DNA of 64,000 bases from Pedobacter polysacchareus (GTDB taxonomy: Bacteria; Bacteroidota; Bacteroidia; Sphingobacteriales; Sphingobacteriaceae), in contig NZ_JAHYSS010000002.1 in NCBI RefSeq assembly GCF_019802255.1, positions 434,001 to 498,000 on the forward strand. The letters run 5' to 3'. Shown here one piece after another: positions 9,027 through 18,100 of the stretch; within the stretch, counting starts at the first letter, position 1, and each line of letters begins with the position of its first letter. The notes below the pieces were generated by a model. That model searched no databases and was not told the DNA's origin. It was given only the letters and a program-made list of their open reading frames with translations. The translations under genes and the position numbers were made by a program.

Positions 9027-10547
9027 ATGAAAAGAATTTCCCTGTTATTTTTACTGCTCTGCGGACATTTAACCTACGCCCAGCAGCAGCCCAACATCAT
9101 CATTATTGTTTCCGACGACCATGCTTTTCAATCTATTGGTGCCTATGGCAGTAAACTGATGAAAACACCATCTATTGATAGAATTGCGAAAGAAGGGGTG
9201 CGTTTTGACAAAGGATATGTGACCAATTCTATTTGCGGCCCAAGTCGCGCGGTCATTTTAACCGGTAAATACAGCCATAAAAATGGCTTTAAAGACAATG
9301 AAAATTCCAAATTTGATGGCAGTCAGGATTCTTTTGTGAAGCAATTGAGAAGTGGCGGCTACCAAACCGCATGGATTGGTAAATGGCATTTGGAAACGAC
9401 GCCGCAAGGATTTGACCATTGGCAGGTATTGCCGGATCAGGGACAATATTATAACCCGGATTTCCTGATGCAGGATGGAACAAAGAAAAGATATGAAGGT
9501 TACGTAACTAATGTGGTAGAAGATGTAGCGGAAGATTGGTTAGATCAGCGCGATCAGTCGAAGCCTTTCTGTCTGGTAATCGGTCATAAAGCAACCCACC
9601 GCGTGTGGTTGCCGGATACTGCAGACATGGGGATGTTCGATAAAGTAAAATTCCCTTTGCCGCATAATTTCTATGACGACTATAAAACTCGTGAAGCAGC
9701 AAAAATCCAGGACATGAGCATCGCTAAAACCATGGTGATGGGCTATGATCTGAAGATGTTTGGTTCAGAAGCCGAAGCAGACAGAGAGGGGTCTGTGAAA
9801 AGAATGAACCCTGCGCAAAGAGCAAAATTTAATGCGTACTATGAGCCAATAGCAGCAGATCTGAAGGCCAGGAATTTAACTGGTAAGGCATTAACGGAAT
9901 GGAAATTCCAGCATTATATGCAGGATTACTTGAGTACAGCAGCCTCTTTAGACCGTAATATCGGTAGAACACTGGACTACCTGGATAAAAAAGGACTGAC
10001 CAAAAATACCATCGTCATTTATATGTCTGATCAGGGTTTTTACTTGGGTGAGCATGGTTGGTTCGATAAAAGATTTATCTATGAAGAGTCTTTCCGTACG
10101 CCAATGGTAATGCGTTACCCTGGCGTGATCAAACCGGGGTCAGTTTCCAAAGATTTTGTAATGAACCTGGACATTGCGCCAACGATGCTGGATGCCGCAG
10201 GAATTGCCATTCCTAAAGACGTGCAGGGAAAATCAATGCTTCCTCAGTTAAAAGACAGTAAAACGGCCGGTAGAAAGGTGATGTTTTACCATTATTATGA
10301 AAATGGAGAACATTCGGTATCGCCTCATTTTGGCATCAGAAACAGCAGGTATAAGCTGATCCGTTTCTATAAGCGTGTGAACAGCTGGGAGCTTTTTGAC
10401 TTACAGAAAGATCCTAATGAGCTGAATAATTTGTATGGTCAGAAAGGTTATGAAAAAATTACCGATCAAATGAAAAAGGAACTGGATGCGCAGATCGCCA
10501 GCTATGAAGATCAGGATGCTGCAGCTATTTTAGCGAAAGGTATTTAA
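9027..10547 (+). CDS. Exported sulfatase (S1 family), locus 1
   Basis: A 506-residue arylsulfatase-type enzyme with a cleavable signal (MKRISLLFLLLCGHLTYAQ). Metal ligands are in IIVSDDHA (Asp30, Asp31). The formylglycine site is Cys70 in CGPSRAVILTGKYSH, matching the C-x-P-S-R maturation motif. Later motifs are KWHLE, HKATHR and SDQGFYLGEHGWFDKR, and the end RFYKRVNSWELFDLQKDPNE resembles the C-terminal domain of glycan O-sulfatases acting on N-acetylglucosamine-6-sulfate and its relatives. It presumably desulfates the glycan imported by the adjacent SusCD pair in the periplasm. A sulfatase-maturing enzyme must be encoded elsewhere. Family certain; the exact substrate is inference. Confidence 0.93.
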   Translation: MKRISLLFLLLCGHLTYAQQQPNIIIIVSDDHAFQSIGAYGSKLMKTPSIDRIAKEGVRFDKGYVTNSICGPSRAVILTGKYSHKNGFKDNENSKFDGSQDSFVKQLRSGGYQTAWIGKWHLETTPQGFDHWQVLPDQGQYYNPDFLMQDGTKKRYEGYVTNVVEDVAEDWLDQRDQSKPFCLVIGHKATHRVWLPDTADMGMFDKVKFPLPHNFYDDYKTREAAKIQDMSIAKTMVMGYDLKMFGSEAEADREGSVKRMNPAQRAKFNAYYEPIAADLKARNLTGKALTEWKFQHYMQDYLSTAASLDRNIGRTLDYLDKKGLTKNTIVIYMSDQGFYLGEHGWFDKRFIYEESFRTPMVMRYPGVIKPGSVSKDFVMNLDIAPTMLDAAGIAIPKDVQGKSMLPQLKDSKTAGRKVMFYHYYENGEHSVSPHFGIRNSRYKLIRFYKRVNSWELFDLQKDPNELNNLYGQKGYEKITDQMKKELDAQIASYEDQDAAAILAKGI

Positions 10548-10598
10548 AGCAGCTGGTCTTGCTGGTCCGAAAGCATACTGGCCATAGGACAGCGCGGA

Positions 10599-10627
10599 AT
10601 TCGGAATGCTAGCTAAGTATTCCGAAT
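10599..10627. repeat. Imperfect inverted repeat
   Basis: ATTCGGAATGCT (10599-10610) and AGTATTCCGAAT (10616-10627) are complementary except for one base, with a 5-base spacer. Related fragments flank it (GGAATTCGG at 10597-10605 and GCATTCGAAATC at 10638-10649). It lies between the sulfatase and the next terminator. May be a transcription end structure or a remnant of a small palindromic repeat family. Confidence 0.55.
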
Positions 10628-10655
10628 GATAGGCCAGCATTCGAAATCATATCAA

Positions 10656-10690
10656 CAGCCGGATTACATTTTATGTATCCGGCTGATTTG
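10656..10690 (+). terminator. Terminator hairpin after locus 1
   Basis: CAGCCGGATTACA (10656-10668) pairs with TGTATCCGGCTG (10674-10685) with one bulged base, then ATTTGTATTTATTTA follows. It separates the rightward locus 1 from the leftward urea-transporter gene and can serve both. Confidence 0.7.
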
Positions 10691-10747
10691 TATTTATTTA
10701 ACAGCTTTCTGATGGTTTAATAACTCGCTGATGAGGAAATCAGGGGA

Positions 10748-11656
10748 TTAATGCCTTTGATTGGCACCAGATTGAACTGCCTTTTCTATCTTGAAAAATT
10801 TGGTGTGTATATTCTTGATCACTAAGGTCAGACAAGTGCCTGCAACAAATGGGAAAGTCAGCAGTGTGAAATGATACTGCGCCATGACCCAGGCAATCGC
10901 GAGGGCCAGCAATACTGATATCAATACCCAAAATCCGTCCATCACTTTTGTTCCTGCAAAAACAATCGCACATAATACCGCATTGTAACTGCCGAGTCCC
11001 ATGTGAATACTTTCCTGTGGACTCAGGGATAAACAGTTGGAAATGATGGCTGCAATAACTCCAGCGGCCATTGCATAGAGCGCCGAAATTGGCGAGCTGA
11101 TAAAAACAGCAATAAAGAACAGCAATCCTGCAAAAGTGCCTCCCTGAAAAATTACTTGTCCGAAGCTACGTAAAGCATAGGCAAAATCGGGATTTAGAGT
11201 TGCTTCCATCATTAAAACATCAGAAGGACCTACCTGATATACCTGATGGAAAATGTACAATAATATCCAGGTGACGAATACAAAAGGGAAGGTAAACACC
11301 GGGATTTTCTTGACAATAAGAAAGTGCTGCAGCATCGTCGCCAGAATAGCACCTATCACTATTGCGATCCAGATGACTGCTACAGACTGAAAATAAAAGG
11401 GAAGGGCTACGCCAACTAAAGCTGCGCTAAATCCATAAAGACCGCTTGCTATCTCATCTTCTTTGTAATTTAAAATTTTTGCCGTTAGGGTTCCGCATAA
11501 AGTGGCCAGGAGGGCACCAATCCCCATTTGCAGAGAACCACAAAATATGCCGACTAAAAACAGGAGGCCTGTCCATGCATTTTCCTGTAACATGATTTGT
11601 CCGATGCCTTTGAGTACAGCATCAAGGATTGGAATTTTTTGCGTTAATGATTTCAT
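10748..11656 (-). CDS. Urea transporter family (UT) membrane protein
   Basis: A 302-residue, strongly hydrophobic protein with about ten membrane segments arranged as two related halves. Each half carries the family features: GLYGFSAALVGVAL with VFTFPFVFVTW in the first, and GLGSYNAVLCAIVF with LLTFPFVAGTC in the second (the T-x-P-F urea-filter motif). UT proteins are channels for urea in the inner membrane. No urease or other nitrogen gene is adjacent, so the link to urea use is by family only. It is transcribed alone, divergent from the FKBP lipoprotein with an 80-base gap. Start ATG at complement 11656. Confidence 0.85.
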   Translation of the reverse strand: MKSLTQKIPILDAVLKGIGQIMLQENAWTGLLFLVGIFCGSLQMGIGALLATLCGTLTAKILNYKEDEIASGLYGFSAALVGVALPFYFQSVAVIWIAIVIGAILATMLQHFLIVKKIPVFTFPFVFVTWILLYIFHQVYQVGPSDVLMMEATLNPDFAYALRSFGQVIFQGGTFAGLLFFIAVFISSPISALYAMAAGVIAAIISNCLSLSPQESIHMGLGSYNAVLCAIVFAGTKVMDGFWVLISVLLALAIAWVMAQYHFTLLTFPFVAGTCLTLVIKNIHTKFFKIEKAVQSGANQRH

Positions 11657-11703
11657 AGGGTAGATTGAAAATAAACTTAAGAATAAAATCTAAAGGATCA
11701 ACC

Positions 11704-11731
11704 TTTAAAAATCAATTAAATGATATATTTG
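11704..11731 (+). promoter_or_regulatory. Possible Bacteroidota promoter for the FKBP gene
   Basis: TATATTTG at 11724-11731 fits the TAnnTTTG -7 element exactly; TTTA at 11704-11707 may be a weak -33 element (16-base spacing, slightly short). The ATG follows 5 bases after the -7 box, implying a nearly leaderless mRNA. Confidence 0.4.
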
Positions 11732-11736
11732 CGGCA

Positions 11737-12210
11737 ATGAAAACGATAAAACACTTATTTTTACTGGTTTGCACAGCGGCATGCTTTGCAGGTTGTTCCA
11801 AAGATTTTGATCAGGATAAACAAGCTAAACAAGATACAGAGCTGATTAAAAAGTTTATTGCTGACAATAACATTCCCGATGTAAAAGAAGACGCGTCAGG
11901 GGTTTTTTACCAAATTATCGACCGTGGTGCTGGTACCGTAATTTACTCTGCTAATACCTCGATTTCGGCGAAATACGTAGGAAGGTTATTGAATGGTAGT
12001 GTATTTGATGATGGAAAAGGAGAAACAATTGATTTCAAATTGGGTGGTGTAATTCCAGGATGGCAGATCGGAATTCCTAAGATTCAAAAAGGCGGCGAAA
12101 TCCGTTTATTGATCCCTTCTCAACTGGCTTATGGAAACTCTTCTCCATCAGGTGCAATTCCTAAAAATTCAGTATTAGATTTTACAGTAAAACTAATTGA
12201 CGCTAAATAA
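11737..12210 (+). CDS. FKBP-type peptidyl-prolyl isomerase lipoprotein
   Basis: A 157-residue lipoprotein: signal LFLLVCTAACFAGCSKD with lipobox Phe-Ala-Gly-Cys (Cys20). The C-terminal FKBP domain (about 65-157) has YVGRLLNGSVFDDGKG, GVIPGWQIGIPKIQKGG, IPSQLAYGNSSPSGAIP and LDFTVKLIDA, the canonical active-site strand order. It should catalyse proline isomerisation in protein folding at the cell envelope. The ATG at 11737 is preferred; an in-frame TTG at 11665 would place a hydrophilic leader before the signal peptide and start upstream of a promoter-like element. Monocistronic; ends in a strong terminator. Confidence 0.92.
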   Translation: MKTIKHLFLLVCTAACFAGCSKDFDQDKQAKQDTELIKKFIADNNIPDVKEDASGVFYQIIDRGAGTVIYSANTSISAKYVGRLLNGSVFDDGKGETIDFKLGGVIPGWQIGIPKIQKGGEIRLLIPSQLAYGNSSPSGAIPKNSVLDFTVKLIDAK

Positions 12211-12230
12211 GCGGATCAAATACCTATAAA

Positions 12231-12270
12231 AAAACCGCCCTGTAACAGCTGTTGCAGGGCGGTTTTGGTT
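12231..12270. terminator. Strong bidirectional terminator
   Basis: AAAACCGCCCTG (12231-12242) and CAGGGCGGTTTT (12255-12266) form a perfect 12-base-pair stem with A-run before and T-run after, so it can end transcripts in both directions: FKBP from the left and the locus 2 operon from the right. Confidence 0.9.
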
Positions 12271-12348
12271 ATATAAGAGGGGGGGAGTTGGGATTTCGTC
12301 GATTGTCATTCCTAAAAATCGTTGATTAGCATACAGGAAGCTCAGCAA

Positions 12349-13770
12349 TTATAATCCTGGAAGTCCGTCAATCAGGGCTTTTAAGCTTGGGTTATCCGGC
12401 ATATCCGTTTGAAAAACCAATAGTTTTCCTTCCTTGTCATAAATCAGGTAATGCGGGATGCCAGTGATGTTTAATTGCTTGGCAAATGCCCCGGGGAGAT
12501 CCAGATATTGATGGCCATGCAGCTGCAAATCCCTCATTTTACTTAGCCAGTTCTGGCGGTTTGCATCAATGGAAATGGCCACAAAATTAATGTTCCTGCC
12601 TTCATACTGTTTTTCCAGCGCTTGCACATAAGGGGTCATTTTGATACAGGGAACACACCAGGAAGCCCATAGGTCAATAAATAGATACTTGCCTTTGAAG
12701 GATGCTAAATTAACCGTGTCTCCTGCCATATTTTCAAAGGATACCAGAGGTAATGCGGCTCCTTTCATGGTATATCTTAAGTTTTCAAAACTTTTCTTTA
12801 TCTGATTGCGCAAAGCGGCATCTTTAATGTTTTCTGCTTGAACATTGAAATCTTTTAGCTCCTGATCAAAATCAGCAGAAACCTTGTAGGTGTTGATGTA
12901 GGCAGATAGCAGGTATCTTACCAGGTCATCTACTACATTTGGCGCAAGGCTCCGCTGTTTGATCCAGTTCAGTTCGCTGCTGACTTCTGCCAGTGTTTTT
13001 CTCTTGTTAAATGGGGCTCCTTTAGTTTGGAGTTCAATATACTTGATCAGGTTGTAAGTTGCGTTTGGGAACAGTTCTACTACCGGATCCTGGTAATAGG
13101 GCAGGAAAGCGACCGGGCCATTGTAATAGCTGGCCGGCAATTGTGCCTTAGTTTTTGAGGCCCTGATGTAATCTGAACTGAAACGGAATAAATTACTCTG
13201 ATACGTGTCGAATGCTTTAAATTTCAGGTATTTCTGAACCTCAGGGGCTAGTTTTTTACCCTCCGTCAGACTGTCTGCGATGAAGAAGAACGCTTGAAGG
13301 TCGGTTTTAAGTCCGGCTGTATCCAGGTTTTTTTGAAACATTACTCTGCTCTGCTGGTTGTATTTTTCCTGAATTCCTACTAAAGCCTGATTGTTCAGGT
13401 CTTTAATTTTACTGTAGTTACAGGTTAGGCCGAATGACCCAATAGGCAGGTATTCCAGGTTCAGCGTCTGGTTTGGATTTAGGTAAAGGACACTGGTATT
13501 GACCGATTTGTTTTTTCCGGCTTCCATCACCACACTTAAACTATAAAATCCCGCAGTTTTGAGCGCTGTTTTCAGGCTGAAAGTGCTGCGGTTTCCTGTA
13601 TTGATTTTTACCAGCAATGGTTTTTTGCCGGAAGAGAAAGGAACGACCTCTTTTAAGGAAATCAGAAAGCTGCGGTCATTACTGGTTTTGATGGTGCCTT
13701 TGATGACGGTTATTGCCTGGCCGACCAGCGTTGAGCTGATCAGCAAGGCGGATAATAATAATTTTTTCAT
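12349..13770 (-). CDS. TlpA/ResA-like exported thioredoxin-fold protein, locus 2
   Basis: A 473-residue exported protein. Signal MKKLLLSALLISSTLVGQA, then a beta-rich N-terminal domain (ITVIKGTIKTSNDRSFLISL) like the DUF4369-type domain seen in such proteins, a helical middle of about 200 residues, and a C-terminal thioredoxin domain (about 340-473) with IDLWASWCVPCIKMTPYV, so the redox motif is Cys-Val-Pro-Cys, and the cis-Pro segment ITGIPHYLIYDKEG. It should act as a periplasmic thiol-disulfide reductase. It starts 4 bases after the SusD stop, so it is part of locus 2. Pairing of SusCD with a TlpA protein is frequent in Sphingobacteriaceae; the biochemical role there is not established from the sequence. 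Confidence 0.88.
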   Translation of the reverse strand: MKKLLLSALLISSTLVGQAITVIKGTIKTSNDRSFLISLKEVVPFSSGKKPLLVKINTGNRSTFSLKTALKTAGFYSLSVVMEAGKNKSVNTSVLYLNPNQTLNLEYLPIGSFGLTCNYSKIKDLNNQALVGIQEKYNQQSRVMFQKNLDTAGLKTDLQAFFFIADSLTEGKKLAPEVQKYLKFKAFDTYQSNLFRFSSDYIRASKTKAQLPASYYNGPVAFLPYYQDPVVELFPNATYNLIKYIELQTKGAPFNKRKTLAEVSSELNWIKQRSLAPNVVDDLVRYLLSAYINTYKVSADFDQELKDFNVQAENIKDAALRNQIKKSFENLRYTMKGAALPLVSFENMAGDTVNLASFKGKYLFIDLWASWCVPCIKMTPYVQALEKQYEGRNINFVAISIDANRQNWLSKMRDLQLHGHQYLDLPGAFAKQLNITGIPHYLIYDKEGKLLVFQTDMPDNPSLKALIDGLPGL

Positions 13771-13774
13771 TTAA

Positions 13775-15169
13775 TTATCTTGGATTTTGAACGATGTTGG
13801 GGTTTAAACTCATCACTTTAGAAGGAATCGGCAACACAAACTTCGGATCATTTGCAGGCAGTGTTTTTGTGCCATGAACAATGCTGATGTTTCTGCCTTC
13901 CAGATTACCACGTTTGATGTCAATCAGGCGGGCATTAGAAAAGGTTAATTCCAATCTACGCTCTCTAAGTACTAAATTAACTGCTTCCGCAGGGCTTGAT
14001 GCACTGAGTTTAACATAGTTTTTTGGGGAGAAACGCTTGATGCGCAGCAGTTCTAAATCTTCCAGAGCTGGGATGGTATTGCCTAAACGTGCAGATGCTT
14101 CAGCACGCATTAAAAGCAATTCCTGTGTGGTGATTCCTGCATTGTTATAGTCGTAAGGCCCTTTTAGATCGAACATAGCCAAACCTCCATTGGGATAGGC
14201 TACCCCTGAGTAATTCGTTGGACTGGAGCCAAATTCTAGCCTTAGGTCGCCATTTTCATACAAGGCCTTTTGCACATCAGAATAAGTGAAATAGTAGTTG
14301 AAACTGCCGGCTATGTTATGAAATTTATGCAGCACAATGTGTTTTTTATCTAAGGTGACTGATGGCATCCCTAAAATCTGACTGGCTGGTTTGTTGTTCG
14401 GGTTACTAAATTTAAGGTCGTTGTAATCATAGATGAAATTACTCAGTTTAAAAGCTCGGTCTGCATATTGAAATGCGCTGTTCCAGTTGCCCATATACAG
14501 ATACATTCTGGCCAATACCCCATAAGCTGCCGCTTTGTTCGGCCGGTAAGTATAAGTGGATTTTTCCGGTAAAATTGCTGCGGCTTCCAGTAAATCCTGC
14601 TCGATTTGCGCATAAACAGTTTTAACGGGAGCACGAGGCAATAGTGCATTGATGTCTGCTTTTAGAGGTAAAGGAATACCCGGATCAGTAGCTGCGCTGG
14701 TGCTGTAATGTTTCGCATATTCATTGACCAGGGTTAGGTTGCAAAAGGCGCGGTGTACCAATGCTTCCCCTTTTACCTGATCTCTTTGTGTCGGGTTGTT
14801 TTCCGTATTGGTCTCCAAACCTGATAAAATTGTGTTGCAGATATAAATCGTGCGGTAGGCGATTCTCCAGTCTGCATCATCTTCTGTGACGTCAAACAAT
14901 TCATCCTGGAAATCATAAGCTTTAATCATGGCATTACCGGCATAACCAATGGCTCCAGCGCGGTTATTGTCAGGGAGATTCAGCTCATCGGACATATAAA
15001 TGGTATTGTTAGAGGTTCTGGTGATCTCTTGTCCAGCACTCAATAAAGCCTGGTAATCTTCTAAAGTTGTTGGAATTACCACCCCTTTAGGCTTTACATC
15101 CAGGTATTTGTCGCAGGAAGCGAACAGCAATACCAATAAGATCAATGAATATTTATATAATGTTTTCAT
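13775..15169 (-). CDS. SusD/RagB-type lipoprotein, locus 2
   Basis: A 464-residue SusD-family lipoprotein. Lipobox LFASCDKYLDVKPKG (Cys19). N-terminal SusD-like region with TTLEDYQALLSAGQ and a helical AFCNLTLVNEYAKHY segment; C-terminal region with TTQELLLMRAEASARLGN, the RERRLELTFSNARLIDIKR signature and the end PIPSKVMSLNPNIVQNP. It is the shortest of the three SusD proteins here. It lies 11 bases after the SusC stop, so the two are translated from one mRNA and form one transporter. Ligand unknown; the TlpA partner and the lack of any glycan enzyme make a non-glycan ligand possible. Confidence 0.93.
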   Translation of the reverse strand: MKTLYKYSLILLVLLFASCDKYLDVKPKGVVIPTTLEDYQALLSAGQEITRTSNNTIYMSDELNLPDNNRAGAIGYAGNAMIKAYDFQDELFDVTEDDADWRIAYRTIYICNTILSGLETNTENNPTQRDQVKGEALVHRAFCNLTLVNEYAKHYSTSAATDPGIPLPLKADINALLPRAPVKTVYAQIEQDLLEAAAILPEKSTYTYRPNKAAAYGVLARMYLYMGNWNSAFQYADRAFKLSNFIYDYNDLKFSNPNNKPASQILGMPSVTLDKKHIVLHKFHNIAGSFNYYFTYSDVQKALYENGDLRLEFGSSPTNYSGVAYPNGGLAMFDLKGPYDYNNAGITTQELLLMRAEASARLGNTIPALEDLELLRIKRFSPKNYVKLSASSPAEAVNLVLRERRLELTFSNARLIDIKRGNLEGRNISIVHGTKTLPANDPKFVLPIPSKVMSLNPNIVQNPR

Positions 15170-15180
15170 GAATGTTGCGG

Positions 15181-18100
15181 TTAAAAGTTAAGATTCAAAG
15201 AGATCACATAATTTTTGACAGCAGGATAACCGATGCTTCCTGTGCTTAAAGTTGTGTAATCAGGATCCAGGTTTTGCTTGTTGGCTGTCCATAACCATAA
15301 GTTGTTCGCCTGTCCGGTGATGCTGGCTGCAGTAAATACCTTGTGCAGGAATTTCTGTGGCAGCTGGTACGAAAGACTCAATGACCTTAAGCGAATAAAT
15401 GAAGCATCATCATCCCAAAGATCCGCTTTTTTGTAATAATCGTTCCATCTTGCATCAATTGAAGCGGTGTTGTAAACGCGCGGGATATTGGTGTTCAGCT
15501 CATCACCCGGGTTTTGCCATCTCTGGGAAATGTCGTTGGATAATCCAGCATTCAGATCCGTACGGGTAGTATTGATGCGCATGACATGACCAAATTTATA
15601 AGTGAATTGTGGCGTCAGGATGAAGTTTTTATAGGCGATATTGACCATTAATCCACCATAAATTGGTGGATCCATTGTACCTACGTATTTCAAGGCATTC
15701 ACATCTGTTATCCTTGTTGCCGACCAGCTTCTGATATTTCCATTGGCATCATAAATTTGTGGTTCTCCTTTGTCGGAAAGACCAGCCCATTTATAACTGT
15801 ATAAATAACTCAATGGTAATCCTTTAACCGGGCTTATACCTGCTACGTAAGTGCTGGCGGTATTGCTGGGTGCCAACACATCGGTTACCCTGTTTTTATT
15901 ATAGCCAAAGGTGAAATCGGCATTTACACGCAGTTCGCCCTGTAAGATTCTGGCACTCAGGTTCAGTTCAATTCCCCTGTTGGTCATCGTGGCGGTGTTC
16001 ATTTCTGCCTTTTCAAATCCGGTGGTCGGATCTAAAATACTGTTGCCTAGTAAGTCGTAGCTTTTCTTTCTATAAAGATCCAGGGATCCGGTAATTCTAT
16101 TGTTGAACACGCCGAAATCTAAACCAAAATTGATGGTCGCTGTTTTTTCCGGACGCAATGCCTGGTTTTCAGGATTGGTAAACGTTAACATGTTTTCCTG
16201 GGTACTGAAGTTTTTTCCAGTGCCTGCAATGGGGTAGGGGCTGGAGTTTCCAATGTTTCCGTTGATCCCGTAAGTCGCTCTTAAAATCAATTTGTTCAGG
16301 AAAGTAACTGGCTTTAAGAAGGACTCATTTGTGGCATTCCAGCTCGCTCCAGCACTCCATAACGGGCGGTAACGGTATTGAGGGTCTGTTCCAAAAAGGT
16401 TACTCTGATCGGTACGGATACTTCCCGAAACCGTGTATTTGTTCTTATAAGTATAAGCTGCATTGGCGAATAAAGAGAAGAACCGGTTGTCATTTTCAGC
16501 AAACTGGGGATTCCATGTATAGGATTCATAACTGCCTGTTGAGGTGAGCGCATTCGAAGCAATCGCTGCAGCATCGAAATAATCAACGGTTAAGGCCTGG
16601 GGATTATAGTTGTAATACCTTTCTGTATTGCTTTTGCGGTCGATTTTTCGCAGTTCCATCCCTGCAATTCCAGTAATGGAATGGTCTGTACCGATCTGCT
16701 GATCCACATTGACCATGTTCCGGAAAGTCCAGCTGTTCTGACGATCTTTCAATTTGTCGTACACCGGGCCCACAGGGAATTTGTTGACATAAGTGTTCTT
16801 TACCGGATCTAAAACCCTCCAGGTATTGGCCAGGTTTCTTACATAATAAGTGTTTAAATTCTGTAGGTTGTCGGTTTGGTTAGAAAGCAGCTCTGTTTGA
16901 AATTGAGAAGTAATGTTTACGCCTTCGACCACTTTGTAATCAGCGCCAACGTTAATTCTGGTCGCGAAGGTATTCGTCTTTGTATGGGTGTTTTCTATGT
17001 TTTGTAAAGGATTGACATCCCAGTTCTTGTATCCTTTATCATAATAGCCTTGTTTCAAATGCTCAGCGATTTTAGAACCGTGTGATACATAACCACCATT
17101 GTCGTCTAAAAAGGTCTGGTAAGGACGGCTAGTGGCGAAATCATAACCCGTTCTGTTGCCGGTTCTGTTGGCATAAGTAGTATTCAGTCCTAAGGATAGC
17201 GTCAATTTTGGCAATACCTGCAAGCTGTTTTTAACGTTCAGGATGAACTGGTCATTTTTACTGCCTACGTTAGCGACCAGCTGATTGGTATAAAAAGAAG
17301 AGATGGCAAACTTGTGTTTTTCCGTGCCGCCACGTACAGAAAGGTTGAGCTGTCGTTGTACTGCTTTGCGGTAAATTAAGTTTTGCTGGTCTAAGGAGTT
17401 CAGTTTTTTCAGCTTGTCGATGCCTTCCTGTACCTGTGCATCATTCAATAAACCTTTGTATTTTTTATAGAACAATTCTGCCACTTTTGAATAGTTGGCA
17501 TTGTCGGCGGTAGCAGGATTAAACCATCCTTTCTTGATGGTTTCCACTTCGAAGTCGATATAATCAGCAGTGCTTGCAATTCTTTGTGTAGAGAAATCGG
17601 GTGCCTCGTCGATGCTTAAGCTCGTACTGAAATCAAAAATGGCTTTACCATCACTGGCTATTCCATTTTTTGTGGTGATCACAATAACTCCGTTTGAAGC
17701 CCTAACCCCCCATATCGAAGCTGCTGCCGCATCTTTTAGCACGGTGATGTTTTCAATATCATTGGGGTTTATGGTCATGTTTCCGCTTTCCACAGGAAAG
17801 CCGTCTACTACGATGAGTACTTGTCTGGTACCCGTTTTAATAGAGGATACGCCTCGAACCTGCATCTCTCCGTTTGGGCCTACCAGCAATCCCGGAACCA
17901 TACCTTCAAGTCCTTTGGCGAAATTGGTGGAGGCGAGGTTGGTGATGCTTAGCTTTTTCTTATCTACAAAACTGAAAGAGCCGGTGGCGCGTTCTTTAGG
18001 CAGGTTCTGGTAACCAGTAGAAAGGGTGATCGCTACTTCCTGAAGTTTGGTATTGCTCGGTTTTAATTGAATAGTTAAAGATTTGTTCTGGCCTTTTGTC

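Noticed and set aside
11665..11736. TTG start for the FKBP gene
   Set aside because: Would add 24 hydrophilic residues before a good lipoprotein signal; ATG 11737 follows a promoter-like element.
17570..18013. 147-codon ORF antisense to SusC-2
   Set aside because: Lies opposite conserved plug-domain codons; translation is low in character and resembles other shadows.
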